A model generated the notes under the pieces. The model searched no databases and was not told the DNA's origin. It worked only from the letters and a program-made list of their open reading frames with translations. Made by a program: the position numbers and the translations under genes. Shown in pieces: positions 6,583 through 11,803 of a stretch of 11,803 nucleotides of DNA; position 1 is the stretch's first letter, and the number at the start of each line of letters is the position of its first letter. The stretch comes from Promethearchaeia archaeon (GTDB lineage Archaea; Asgardarchaeota; Lokiarchaeia; Sigyniarchaeales; SOKP01): assembly GCA_029856375.1 (NCBI GenBank), contig JAHQWX010000021.1, positions 1 to 11,803 of the forward strand. The letters are read 5' to 3'.

Positions 6583-7977
6583 TTATAAGAAATTAACGAG
6601 AGCTTCTATGTCCTTGTCTCGAATTAATTTATATAACTTTTCTGTTTTAGTTTCGTCCCAGTTTAATAATGGAAATGTTTCAATTAATCCTCTAACTTGC
6701 GTCAAGCCCAAATACTTTCTAGTATATTCTGCATTAGAATACTTATAAGTAGTTAGAAACTCGCTGTCGAGGTAATCTCTGAAATATTCGAGTATCAAAT
6801 TGAAATATTCTTTTAAATATTTCTGATTTTCTATTGAGAGCGGCGGATCAAGGAAAATTTGAATTGGATGAGTTCGATAAGTATTTCCAGTAACTAATAT
6901 GCCATCAACATTAAAATCATCTCTAACGATTCCAATTCCTGCCCTCCCTTCTTCGGAACCCGAATCTACGGTTTTAGCGTATAAGATATTTGATGTAATT
7001 TGATTCTCTAAGACTTTATTAACTTTTATGGTTAGCTTCTTGTATTCTCCATTTTCATAGTTATTCGCGTCAATCACGCTAAGTTCATTCTTGCCCCTAT
7101 TTTTCGACACATCCTCATTTAATAAATAATATCTAACGGTCAATGGAACTTTTGCGCGTTTATTTCTGAGAAATTCTTCGAATTCCGAACCAGCTCTGTA
7201 TTTAAATTCTGGTTTTAATGCATAATTCTTTTCTATAATCTGATTTTGTTTTTTGATTTTAATTCCCCAAAACATTTGGGTTTCTTCTTTTGGCGTTTTT
7301 TTTTTATTAAAAAAACAAATACAAATATTAGTACCAGTATATTCGAAAATCTGCTTTTCTAAGATGACGACTTTTCTTATCGCATAATACTTTAAAAAGT
7401 CTTCGCGGATTTTGTTGGATACGGCCGCTCCAAATAAAAAATTCGATGGAATTATGTAAATTAAATTTTCTAATTTATTCCTTAGGTCGTTGATCAAGGC
7501 AATCTGGTATAAGTCTTGGTACCCATCGTTCGCGTCTTCAAAATAGGGTAAGTACTTCTGAGTGCTTCTGTGTTTTCTAATGTATCCTAAATAAAGATAA
7601 GGAGGATTCGTGATATGGAAAAGAGGATATCTAAATTTTGATAATCCTTTGGGGAAGCTCTCCAAGTTATCTCTTAATACTATGTTTTGTGTTGCCAGCT
7701 TTTCGCTAATACCTAAATCAACAGCCTTTTCCAAACAAGCTTGAACCATCTTCTGTTGAATATCGGATAAAAAAATATGATTTCTAAAAAATTCCTCGCG
7801 TTTCTCTACTTGAACCCGCTCAATTATTGGAAAAATTAAATGACCTTCTCCAGCGTATAAATCAATCCATGTGTAATTGGTTAAAGAGTTCTGAATCTCG
7901 GGAAAAATGAACTCGTTAAAAATCAAAGATGATGTTAAGTGTTCTCCAAATAGTCTTTTATTCTCTTTAACGCTCAT
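6583..7977 (-). CDS. Solitary N6-adenine DNA methyltransferase (gamma-type, M.TaqI-like architecture)
   Basis: This 464-residue protein has an AdoMet-dependent methyltransferase domain in the N-terminal half: GEHLTS (11-16, motif X-like), DLYAGEG (39-45, motif I), SDI (71-73, acidic motif II), RDNLES (102-107, motif III), the catalytic NPPY (124-127, motif IV) and IPSNFLFG (176-183, motif VI). NPPY after motif I marks the gamma N6-adenine class, which transfers a methyl group to adenine in a specific DNA site. The C-terminal half (about 240-464) lacks methyltransferase motifs and is the probable target-recognition domain. I see no PD-ExK or HNH nuclease motif in it or in a neighbour. It may be an orphan or the methylating half of a system whose nuclease is elsewhere. 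GGAG lies 14 bases before the ATG, a long spacing. A gap of 44 bases separates it from the oxidoreductase operon. Confidence 0.85.
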   Translation of the reverse strand: MSVKENKRLFGEHLTSSLIFNEFIFPEIQNSLTNYTWIDLYAGEGHLIFPIIERVQVEKREEFFRNHIFLSDIQQKMVQACLEKAVDLGISEKLATQNIVLRDNLESFPKGLSKFRYPLFHITNPPYLYLGYIRKHRSTQKYLPYFEDANDGYQDLYQIALINDLRNKLENLIYIIPSNFLFGAAVSNKIREDFLKYYAIRKVVILEKQIFEYTGTNICICFFNKKKTPKEETQMFWGIKIKKQNQIIEKNYALKPEFKYRAGSEFEEFLRNKRAKVPLTVRYYLLNEDVSKNRGKNELSVIDANNYENGEYKKLTIKVNKVLENQITSNILYAKTVDSGSEEGRAGIGIVRDDFNVDGILVTGNTYRTHPIQIFLDPPLSIENQKYLKEYFNLILEYFRDYLDSEFLTTYKYSNAEYTRKYLGLTQVRGLIETFPLLNWDETKTEKLYKLIRDKDIEALVNFL

Positions 7978-8017
7978 TTCTGGTTAAAAAACTCCGCGAA
8001 TTTGACTTTTTTCTCTC

Positions 8018-8029
8018 TTAAATTAAAAT
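8018..8029 (-). promoter_or_regulatory. TATA-like box for the methyltransferase gene
   Basis: On the minus strand this reads TTTTAATTTAAG, about 40-50 bases before the ATG at 7977. An archaeal start about 26 bases downstream would fall near 7997, just before the GGAG at 7992-7995. This is a composition-based prediction. Confidence 0.35.
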
Positions 8030-8082
8030 AGGAGCTTTTAAGTAGTAAAGTTTTTCGCTTTTTTCCAAATAATATAAGACAA

Positions 8083-8114
8083 ATTATAAAATAAAATAAC
8101 TATTAATTATAAAT
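8083..8114 (+). promoter_or_regulatory. TATA-like region for the YdjM-like gene
   Basis: ATTATAAAATAAA (8083-8095) and a second ATTATAAAT (8106-8114) precede the ATG at 8124, which has no SD. The first box is at the right distance for a leaderless or very short-leader transcript. The whole gap 7978-8123 is AT-rich and otherwise holds only the divergent methyltransferase promoter. Confidence 0.4.
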
Positions 8115-8123
8115 AGAATTTTA

Positions 8124-8744
8124 ATGGTTTCAGTAATTAGTCATGTCGGCGTCGGAATGATTTTTGCAGAGATCGTTTTAAGAATGATGTTTAAAGACGC
8201 TGACATTAGAACCGAAAAGCGACCTACTTTATGGTGGGCAGGATTTTTTGGGGGATTAATACCAGACCTGGACGCAATTCCAGGATATATTCTGGGAGTA
8301 CATCCTTATACATATCATCACTGGATTACGCATACATTTCTCGCCGTTGGAATCGTCTTTGCAATTGCAGCGCTCACGAAGTTCAAACCTTGGGCGATCG
8401 CGCTTTTCGTGGGTTTTGGAATGCATTTGGTTTTAGATTGGGTAGACAATTCGATTTCTCCACTAGGACCGTTCCTCCCAACAGTAGAATGGGGCATGCT
8501 CGCCGGTTGGGGTGAATTACCCGGTAGTAATTGGGCAAGCGAATATTGGTTAGAACCCGGCTATACCTTTGACCACGATTTGTGGAGTATTTTCATGTAT
8601 AATGGGTGGGGATTCCCTTATGCTAGCGGCACTGAATTCTACTCGATATACGATATAATCCTCTCTGGAATAGCTTTTGCGCTATTCGCTTATTTGCTAT
8701 TCATAACATTCAAAAAAGTTAAAAAGAAGAAAAAAGAAGGATAA
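8124..8744 (+). CDS. YdjM/DUF457-like membrane-bound metal-dependent hydrolase
   Basis: This is a 206-residue integral membrane protein with about four hydrophobic helices and a lysine-rich cytoplasmic tail (KKVKKKKKEG). It has the conserved polar residues of the DUF457/YdjM family, which is related to the membrane phospholipase C-like hydrolase fold: His7, PDLD at 47-50, His65, His66 and His70 (HHWITHT), and HLVLDWVDN at 101-109. These could bind metal at the membrane face. Family members are annotated as membrane-bound metal-dependent hydrolases, but the substrate is unproven; LexA-regulated YdjM of E. coli is the namesake. A Trp/Gly-rich segment between 123 and 165 is the variable part. 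There is no SD before the ATG and a TATA-like box lies 30-40 bases upstream, so translation may be leaderless. It is divergent from the methyltransferase and convergent with the symporter, so it is likely monocistronic. Confidence 0.83.
   Translation: MVSVISHVGVGMIFAEIVLRMMFKDADIRTEKRPTLWWAGFFGGLIPDLDAIPGYILGVHPYTYHHWITHTFLAVGIVFAIAALTKFKPWAIALFVGFGMHLVLDWVDNSISPLGPFLPTVEWGMLAGWGELPGSNWASEYWLEPGYTFDHDLWSIFMYNGWGFPYASGTEFYSIYDIILSGIAFALFAYLLFITFKKVKKKKKEG
8712..8735 (-). terminator. Antisense T-tracts probably terminating the symporter transcript
   Basis: The lysine codons at the end of the YdjM-like gene read on the minus strand as T-runs of five to six bases (8712-8717, 8721-8725, 8730-8735), beginning about 30 bases after the symporter stop. 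This is a suitable archaeal terminator for the convergent gene. Confidence 0.4.
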
Positions 8745-8755
8745 TTTGAATTGGG

Positions 8756-8773
8756 AGTTTTATTTCTATTTTA
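8756..8773 (+). terminator. T-rich tract after the YdjM-like gene
   Basis: The segment from 8756, GTTTTATTTCTATTTTAA, starts 12 bases after the stop at 8744 and is a plausible archaeal termination site. It overlaps the last codons of the symporter gene. Confidence 0.35.
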
Positions 8774-10157
8774 ATTGCCTCAATTTTGATTCTTTTTCTT
8801 TATGCATTTCAAGCGTTTTCTCTTTAATGGTTTTTAAATAATCTCCTTTAAGCGGATACCAAATAAGAATAATGGCTCCTAGTAACACTGCGATTCCAGG
8901 GATTAGTCCAATTAATATCTTTATCGCAAATAATACAGAATCTGGTTGGTCTAACACAATTGGTTGTCCGATTTCTGGGGTAATGAAACCCGAAATTTCT
9001 AATAACCAAGCACCTAAACCTAAAGCAATAGATTGAGCAGGTTTTGTAAACAATGCATTAACTCCGAAAAACGCTGCTTCTCTTCTAACACCAGATTTCG
9101 TTTCATCCTCGTCAGCAACTTGAGCGTAAAGTACATTTGTTAGAACTAGCGGCCCTGATAATCCAAAACCCGCAATAATTAATAGTATGTAAATTATAAT
9201 CCCATCAGAAACCATAATTGAAAATAATGGAACACACGCAATAATTAAAAATAATTGATTAGTTTTCGCGACTCCTATTTTGCCCGCAACTATATTTACG
9301 ACCGCTATTCCTGCTAATAATCCCAGAATTACAAATATGAATAGAATTTCGGAAGGCATTCTCAAGACATAATCGGCTAAGTAGAACATTTGTCCAATCA
9401 ATATTTGCTGCATAAAAATGGACATGAAATTCGCAGCAGTTAGAATTAGGAAACCTTTACTCTTGAATGTGTATTTTATTGAATCGATAAAACCTAAAGG
9501 TTCGTCTACCTGAGTGAATTCTGGACGCTCTTTCACAGTATAGGATGTAAATAAGATGCAGAGCGCCCCGATTATTCCGATGATGGTTATTCCAATATAA
9601 AGAGGGATTAAAGAAGTCTGACCTTCTCCGGGACGAAGAAATCCGGGAAGTAGGAGTCCTAAAACCATTCCCACCAATTGTAATACAGAGGCGTAAGATT
9701 GTAAAGTGCCTCTCTCATTTTCGTCTTCAGATAGTTCTGGAAGCAGAGCTGAATAGACTAAAAAGATAATCGTGTAAAAAGTATCGTATAATAACATCAT
9801 GATTAGCATCCATATAAAGACTCCAAATTCATCGAAACCAGTTGGTACAAGCCAAATAAGTATAAAGGATAATCCTAAGAAAGGTGCTGAGTATTTCATA
9901 AATGGTATTCGACGACCCTTTAAACTACGAGTTTTATCAGACCAAAAACCAAATAATGGATCGTTTATTGCGTTCCATATAGCATATAGGATTGCGGCTA
10001 ATCCAATCCACGAGGCCCCCAAACTTAAATAAACTTGGTAAAAATATTGCAATAGAGCCCCATATACTCCAGAAATCATAGCACCCCCAAGCGATGTAAT
10101 ACCCCAAATAATCTTTTCTTTACGAGAAAATTTCTGTAAAATTTTTGATTCTATCAT
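8766..10157 (-). CDS. GPH-family (MelB-like) sugar:cation symporter
   Basis: This 463-residue major facilitator protein has about twelve transmembrane helices. The GPH signature is clear: NAINDPLFGFWSDKTRS (62-78) followed by GRRIPFMKYSAP (81-92) after helix 2. GPH members such as MelB, XylP and GusB take up glycosides or pentosides with Na+ or H+. Aligned with MelB (WDAINDP), Asn65 and Asp66 are kept, but the Asp55 equivalent is Asn62, so H+ coupling may be more likely than Na+. The sugar cannot be predicted, though the GH3 enzyme and the isomerase in this window suggest scavenged plant-type sugars. The ATG at 10157 has no SD and lies just below a TATA-like tract, which suggests a leaderless message. 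It ends 21 bases from the YdjM-like gene in convergent orientation. Confidence 0.88.
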   Translation of the reverse strand: MIESKILQKFSRKEKIIWGITSLGGAMISGVYGALLQYFYQVYLSLGASWIGLAAILYAIWNAINDPLFGFWSDKTRSLKGRRIPFMKYSAPFLGLSFILIWLVPTGFDEFGVFIWMLIMMLLYDTFYTIIFLVYSALLPELSEDENERGTLQSYASVLQLVGMVLGLLLPGFLRPGEGQTSLIPLYIGITIIGIIGALCILFTSYTVKERPEFTQVDEPLGFIDSIKYTFKSKGFLILTAANFMSIFMQQILIGQMFYLADYVLRMPSEILFIFVILGLLAGIAVVNIVAGKIGVAKTNQLFLIIACVPLFSIMVSDGIIIYILLIIAGFGLSGPLVLTNVLYAQVADEDETKSGVRREAAFFGVNALFTKPAQSIALGLGAWLLEISGFITPEIGQPIVLDQPDSVLFAIKILIGLIPGIAVLLGAIILIWYPLKGDYLKTIKEKTLEMHKEKESKLRQLK

Positions 10158-10172
10158 AGCATTTTAATATTT

Positions 10173-10190
10173 TTTATTATAAGTTTAAAG
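10173..10190 (-). promoter_or_regulatory. TATA-like region for the GPH symporter gene
   Basis: On the minus strand this reads CTTTAAACTTATAATAAA, ending 16 bases before the ATG at 10157. The TTTAAA part is about 30 bases from the start codon, which fits a leaderless message, and no SD is visible. Confidence 0.4.
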
Positions 10191-10250
10191 ATTTGTATTA
10201 AATTTTCAATCTTGGTATTTATAATTTTATTCTAAACCAGCGCATACTTC

Positions 10251-10264
10251 TTTTTAAAAAAAAA
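10251..10264 (+). promoter_or_regulatory. TATA-like A/T tract for the DUF763 gene
   Basis: TTTTTAAAAAAAAA lies about 37-50 bases before the ATG at 10301. A start near 10280-10288 would leave a short leader containing GTGAT (10291-10295), a weak SD. Confidence 0.35.
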
Positions 10265-10283
10265 TAATATCTTAGATTATTTT
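10261..10283. repeat. Perfect inverted repeat in the DUF763 promoter region
   Basis: AAAATAAT (10261-10268) and ATTATTTT (10276-10283) are perfect reverse complements separated by seven bases. It lies between the TATA-like tract and the start codon, where a repressor site would act. Because the region is almost pure A/T, chance is possible. Confidence 0.4.
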
Positions 10284-10300
10284 GAAGAAAGTGATTAATA

Positions 10301-11428
10301 ATGCAACAAACCGGCTTAGCAACACTACCACTTCACGGCGGAAAAGCGCCTGCGTGGCTTTTTAAACGAATGGTTAAGTTGGGAAAACCAATTTTTAAGA
10401 TTTTATGTGATTTAGAAGGTCCTGATGGGATATTAGAACGACTTTCGGATACCTATTGGTTTCAGTCATTGTCATGTATTTTAGGCTTCGATTGGCACAG
10501 TTCTGGCACGACTACCGTTACTACTGGGGTGTTAAAGGAGATTTTAAAACCCGAGGAGATCGGACTTGCGGTTGTAGGAGGTAAAGGCAAGAATTCCCTT
10601 AAAGTTCAGTCTGATCTTCCTCAAGAAGGTAAAAAGTTGGGTTATAATTCAGATGAAGTCGAATTGCTAAAGGAGACAAGTAGATTAACCGCAAAAATAG
10701 ATAACGCCGCTCTACAAGACGGTTTCAATATTTACCATCATGTAATGATTTTAAGCGAGGAGAATTGGTGCATAGTTCAACAAGGTTTAGATCCAATAAT
10801 CAAAAAAGCGAGACGATATCATTGGCTCTCTAAAAATGCGGGTGATTTTCTCAACGACCCGCACAAGGGAATTACTTCAGAGATCTTTAAAGAAGAAGCG
10901 TTAAACATGGTCTCCTCTGAGAGCGCAGAATGCAGAAGGTGTTCAATGGATGTTTTACAAGAAGGAGTGAGTCGTATAAAAAATTATGTTCGACGAATCG
11001 AAAATCCACATCAAAAAACGCTTTTAGATTTTACAGGAGGAAATGGTTTAGAAATTTCGAAGAAATCGTTACCACATTTAAAAATGCCAAAATCGCACTA
11101 TTTGGATTGGAACGCGTTTAGTGTAGCAAAAGAGCAATCTTTCTCGTCCTACAAAGACCTATTGACAATAAAAGGAATAGGTCCAGGTGCCATCAGAGCA
11201 CTTGCATTAATTTCTGAGTTGATATGGGGAACTCCCGCAAGCTGGAAAGATCCTGCTAAATATTCCTTCGCTCACGGAGGGAAAGATGGCATTCCCTATC
11301 CAGTAAATAGAAAACTCATGGAAAGAAATGCTGCTATTTTAGAAGATGCGATTAATCAAGCGAAAATTACTAGTAGCGATCGTTTGAAAGCGTTAAGACG
11401 ACTCCATAGGTATGTCAAACTGAATTAA
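10301..11428 (+). CDS. DUF763 protein with a helix-hairpin-helix-like C-terminus
   Basis: This 375-residue protein matches DUF763, a family of archaea and some bacteria without a settled function. The typical start GLATLPLHGGKAPAWLFKRM (5-24) supports the ATG, and GTGAT four bases upstream can pair with the 16S tail. Further conserved-looking blocks are VVGGKGKNS (91-99), KIDNAALQDGFNIYHH (132-147) and VQQGLDPIIKKARRYHWLS (159-177), whose Asp, Gln, His and Arg residues resemble an enzyme core. CRRC (211-214) could bind metal. LLTIKGIGPGAIRALAL (287-303) looks like a helix-hairpin-helix, which usually contacts the DNA backbone, so a nucleic-acid role is plausible but inferred. It is a stand-alone gene, divergent from the symporter, with an AT-rich palindrome in its promoter region and a T-tract after its stop. 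The family call is strong; the function is unknown. Confidence 0.88.
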   Translation: MQQTGLATLPLHGGKAPAWLFKRMVKLGKPIFKILCDLEGPDGILERLSDTYWFQSLSCILGFDWHSSGTTTVTTGVLKEILKPEEIGLAVVGGKGKNSLKVQSDLPQEGKKLGYNSDEVELLKETSRLTAKIDNAALQDGFNIYHHVMILSEENWCIVQQGLDPIIKKARRYHWLSKNAGDFLNDPHKGITSEIFKEEALNMVSSESAECRRCSMDVLQEGVSRIKNYVRRIENPHQKTLLDFTGGNGLEISKKSLPHLKMPKSHYLDWNAFSVAKEQSFSSYKDLLTIKGIGPGAIRALALISELIWGTPASWKDPAKYSFAHGGKDGIPYPVNRKLMERNAAILEDAINQAKITSSDRLKALRRLHRYVKLN

Positions 11429-11448
11429 AACCAGGACAGTAGAATATA

Positions 11449-11471
11449 TTTTGTTTATTTTTTATTGATTT
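11449..11471 (+). terminator. T-tract terminator after the DUF763 gene
   Basis: A run of mostly T with three clusters starts 20 bases after the DUF763 stop (11428). Archaeal RNA polymerase terminates at such T-rich tracts without a hairpin. Confidence 0.5.
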
Positions 11472-11535
11472 CAACTCAAACTCTTAATAAAATTATAAAG
11501 AAAAGGACTAAGCGCTTTATCAAATATTGAGATTA

Positions 11536-11544
11536 AGTATAAAT
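11536..11544 (+). promoter_or_regulatory. TATA box for the gene at the right edge
   Basis: AGTATAAAT is centred about 31 bases before the ATG at 11571. A start about 26 bases downstream of it falls near 11566, giving an almost leaderless transcript. It is the best TATA match in the window. Confidence 0.5.
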
Positions 11545-11549
11545 TTCTG

Positions 11550-11565
11550 AAATCTATAGAGATTT
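11550..11565. repeat. Operator-like inverted repeat before the right-edge gene
   Basis: AAATCT and AGATTT are perfect reverse complements with four bases (ATAG) between them. The element lies between the TATA box and the predicted transcription start, so a bound protein would block initiation. Confidence 0.4.
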
Positions 11566-11570
11566 TGGAT

Positions 11571-11803
11571 ATGAATTTAATACAATTACGAAAACAAATG
11601 CCCGACATCTTCGAGAGAGTTAAGAACGATGTGGAAAAAGCGATTGGACGCCATAGAGCTGGTTTAAGTTTAGGTCTAGTTGATATGGGAGTGTATCAAG
11701 GCAGTTTTATTGGAGGAATGTTTTTTCCGGGAGGTACAACCATTGTAATGAATCGAACGCCTCTAAAAATCATTACATCAGAGCAAAAAGACGAGATCGT
11801 CTG
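11571..11803 (+). CDS. Conserved archaeal-type protein of unknown function, 3' truncated by window edge
   Basis: An open frame begins at the ATG at 11571 and continues without a stop to the end of the window (77 full codons). It starts MNLIQLRKQMPDIFERV, a basic amphipathic helix, followed by a conserved-looking segment HRAGLSLGLVDMGVYQGSF and then IGGMFFPGGTTIVMNRTPL. The Gly-rich turn and the IVMNRTPL strand remind me of an archaeal protein group that carries an HExxH-type metallopeptidase-like helix just downstream, but that part is off the window, so this is only recall. A TATA-like box about 30 bases upstream and no strong SD fit a short-leader or leaderless archaeal message. Codon use resembles the neighbours. 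That it is a real gene is likely; the function is open. Confidence 0.6.
   Translation, partial: MNLIQLRKQMPDIFERVKNDVEKAIGRHRAGLSLGLVDMGVYQGSFIGGMFFPGGTTIVMNRTPLKIITSEQKDEIV

Noticed and set aside
8231..8515. 94-codon plus-strand frame inside the YdjM-like gene
   Set aside because: The main frame has the HHWITHT and HLVLDW motifs. The shadow frame is rich in Arg and Ser with no start signal.
9799..10032. 77-codon plus-strand frame opposite the symporter
   Set aside because: It is antisense to the GPH signature region and has no SD or promoter.
10930..11121. 63-codon frame within the DUF763 gene
   Set aside because: It overlaps conserved DUF763 coding sequence in another frame and has no support of its own.

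Overview
The window looks like part of an AT-rich archaeal chromosome, most likely from an Asgard-type (Lokiarchaeia-like) lineage. The archaeal signs are TATA-like boxes about 25-40 bases ahead of several starts that lack a Shine-Dalgarno (SD) sequence, weak GGTG/GGAG ribosome sites elsewhere, T-tracts instead of hairpin terminators, and archaeal-flavoured families (DUF763, HdrD/GlcF-like Fe-S protein, YdjM/DUF457). The Asgard placement is inference from gene content and could be wrong at phylum level. No rRNA, tRNA, CRISPR array, insertion sequence or phage gene was seen.

Layout. The left edge (to 532, + strand) is the tail of a family 3 glycoside hydrolase (beta-glucosidase/xylosidase type). 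It converges on a long minus-strand block read from 7977 down to 584: an N6-adenine DNA methyltransferase; a GlcD-like FAD oxidoreductase; a hypoxanthine-type phosphoribosyltransferase; a small OB-fold-like protein; a GlcF/HdrD-like Fe-S protein; an AEC-family permease; and an L-fucose-isomerase-like sugar isomerase. From the oxidoreductase to the Fe-S protein the genes are 9 bases apart or overlap, which indicates one transcript. On the plus strand follow a YdjM-like membrane protein (8124-8744), then a convergent GPH-type sugar symporter (10157-8766). Divergent from that is a DUF763 gene (10301-11428). The 5' end of another archaeal gene (11571 onward) runs off the right edge. No gap exceeds 150 bases.

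How the genes may work together. The FAD subunit and the Fe-S subunit with two CCG domains resemble the two core subunits of glycolate/D-lactate dehydrogenases. The AEC permease behind them belongs to a family that moves small carboxylates. A 2-hydroxyacid uptake and oxidation module is therefore a reasonable reading. The sugar isomerase, the glycoside hydrolase and the GPH symporter point to sugar scavenging; deoxyhexose breakdown yields lactaldehyde and lactate, which could feed the oxidoreductase. This link is inference.

The parts least explained by known biology are the phosphoribosyltransferase plus OB-fold pair lodged between the two oxidoreductase subunits, the DUF763 protein of unknown function, the solitary methyltransferase, and the conserved-looking gene cut by the right edge. 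I did not find a clear new multi-gene defence or mobile system.
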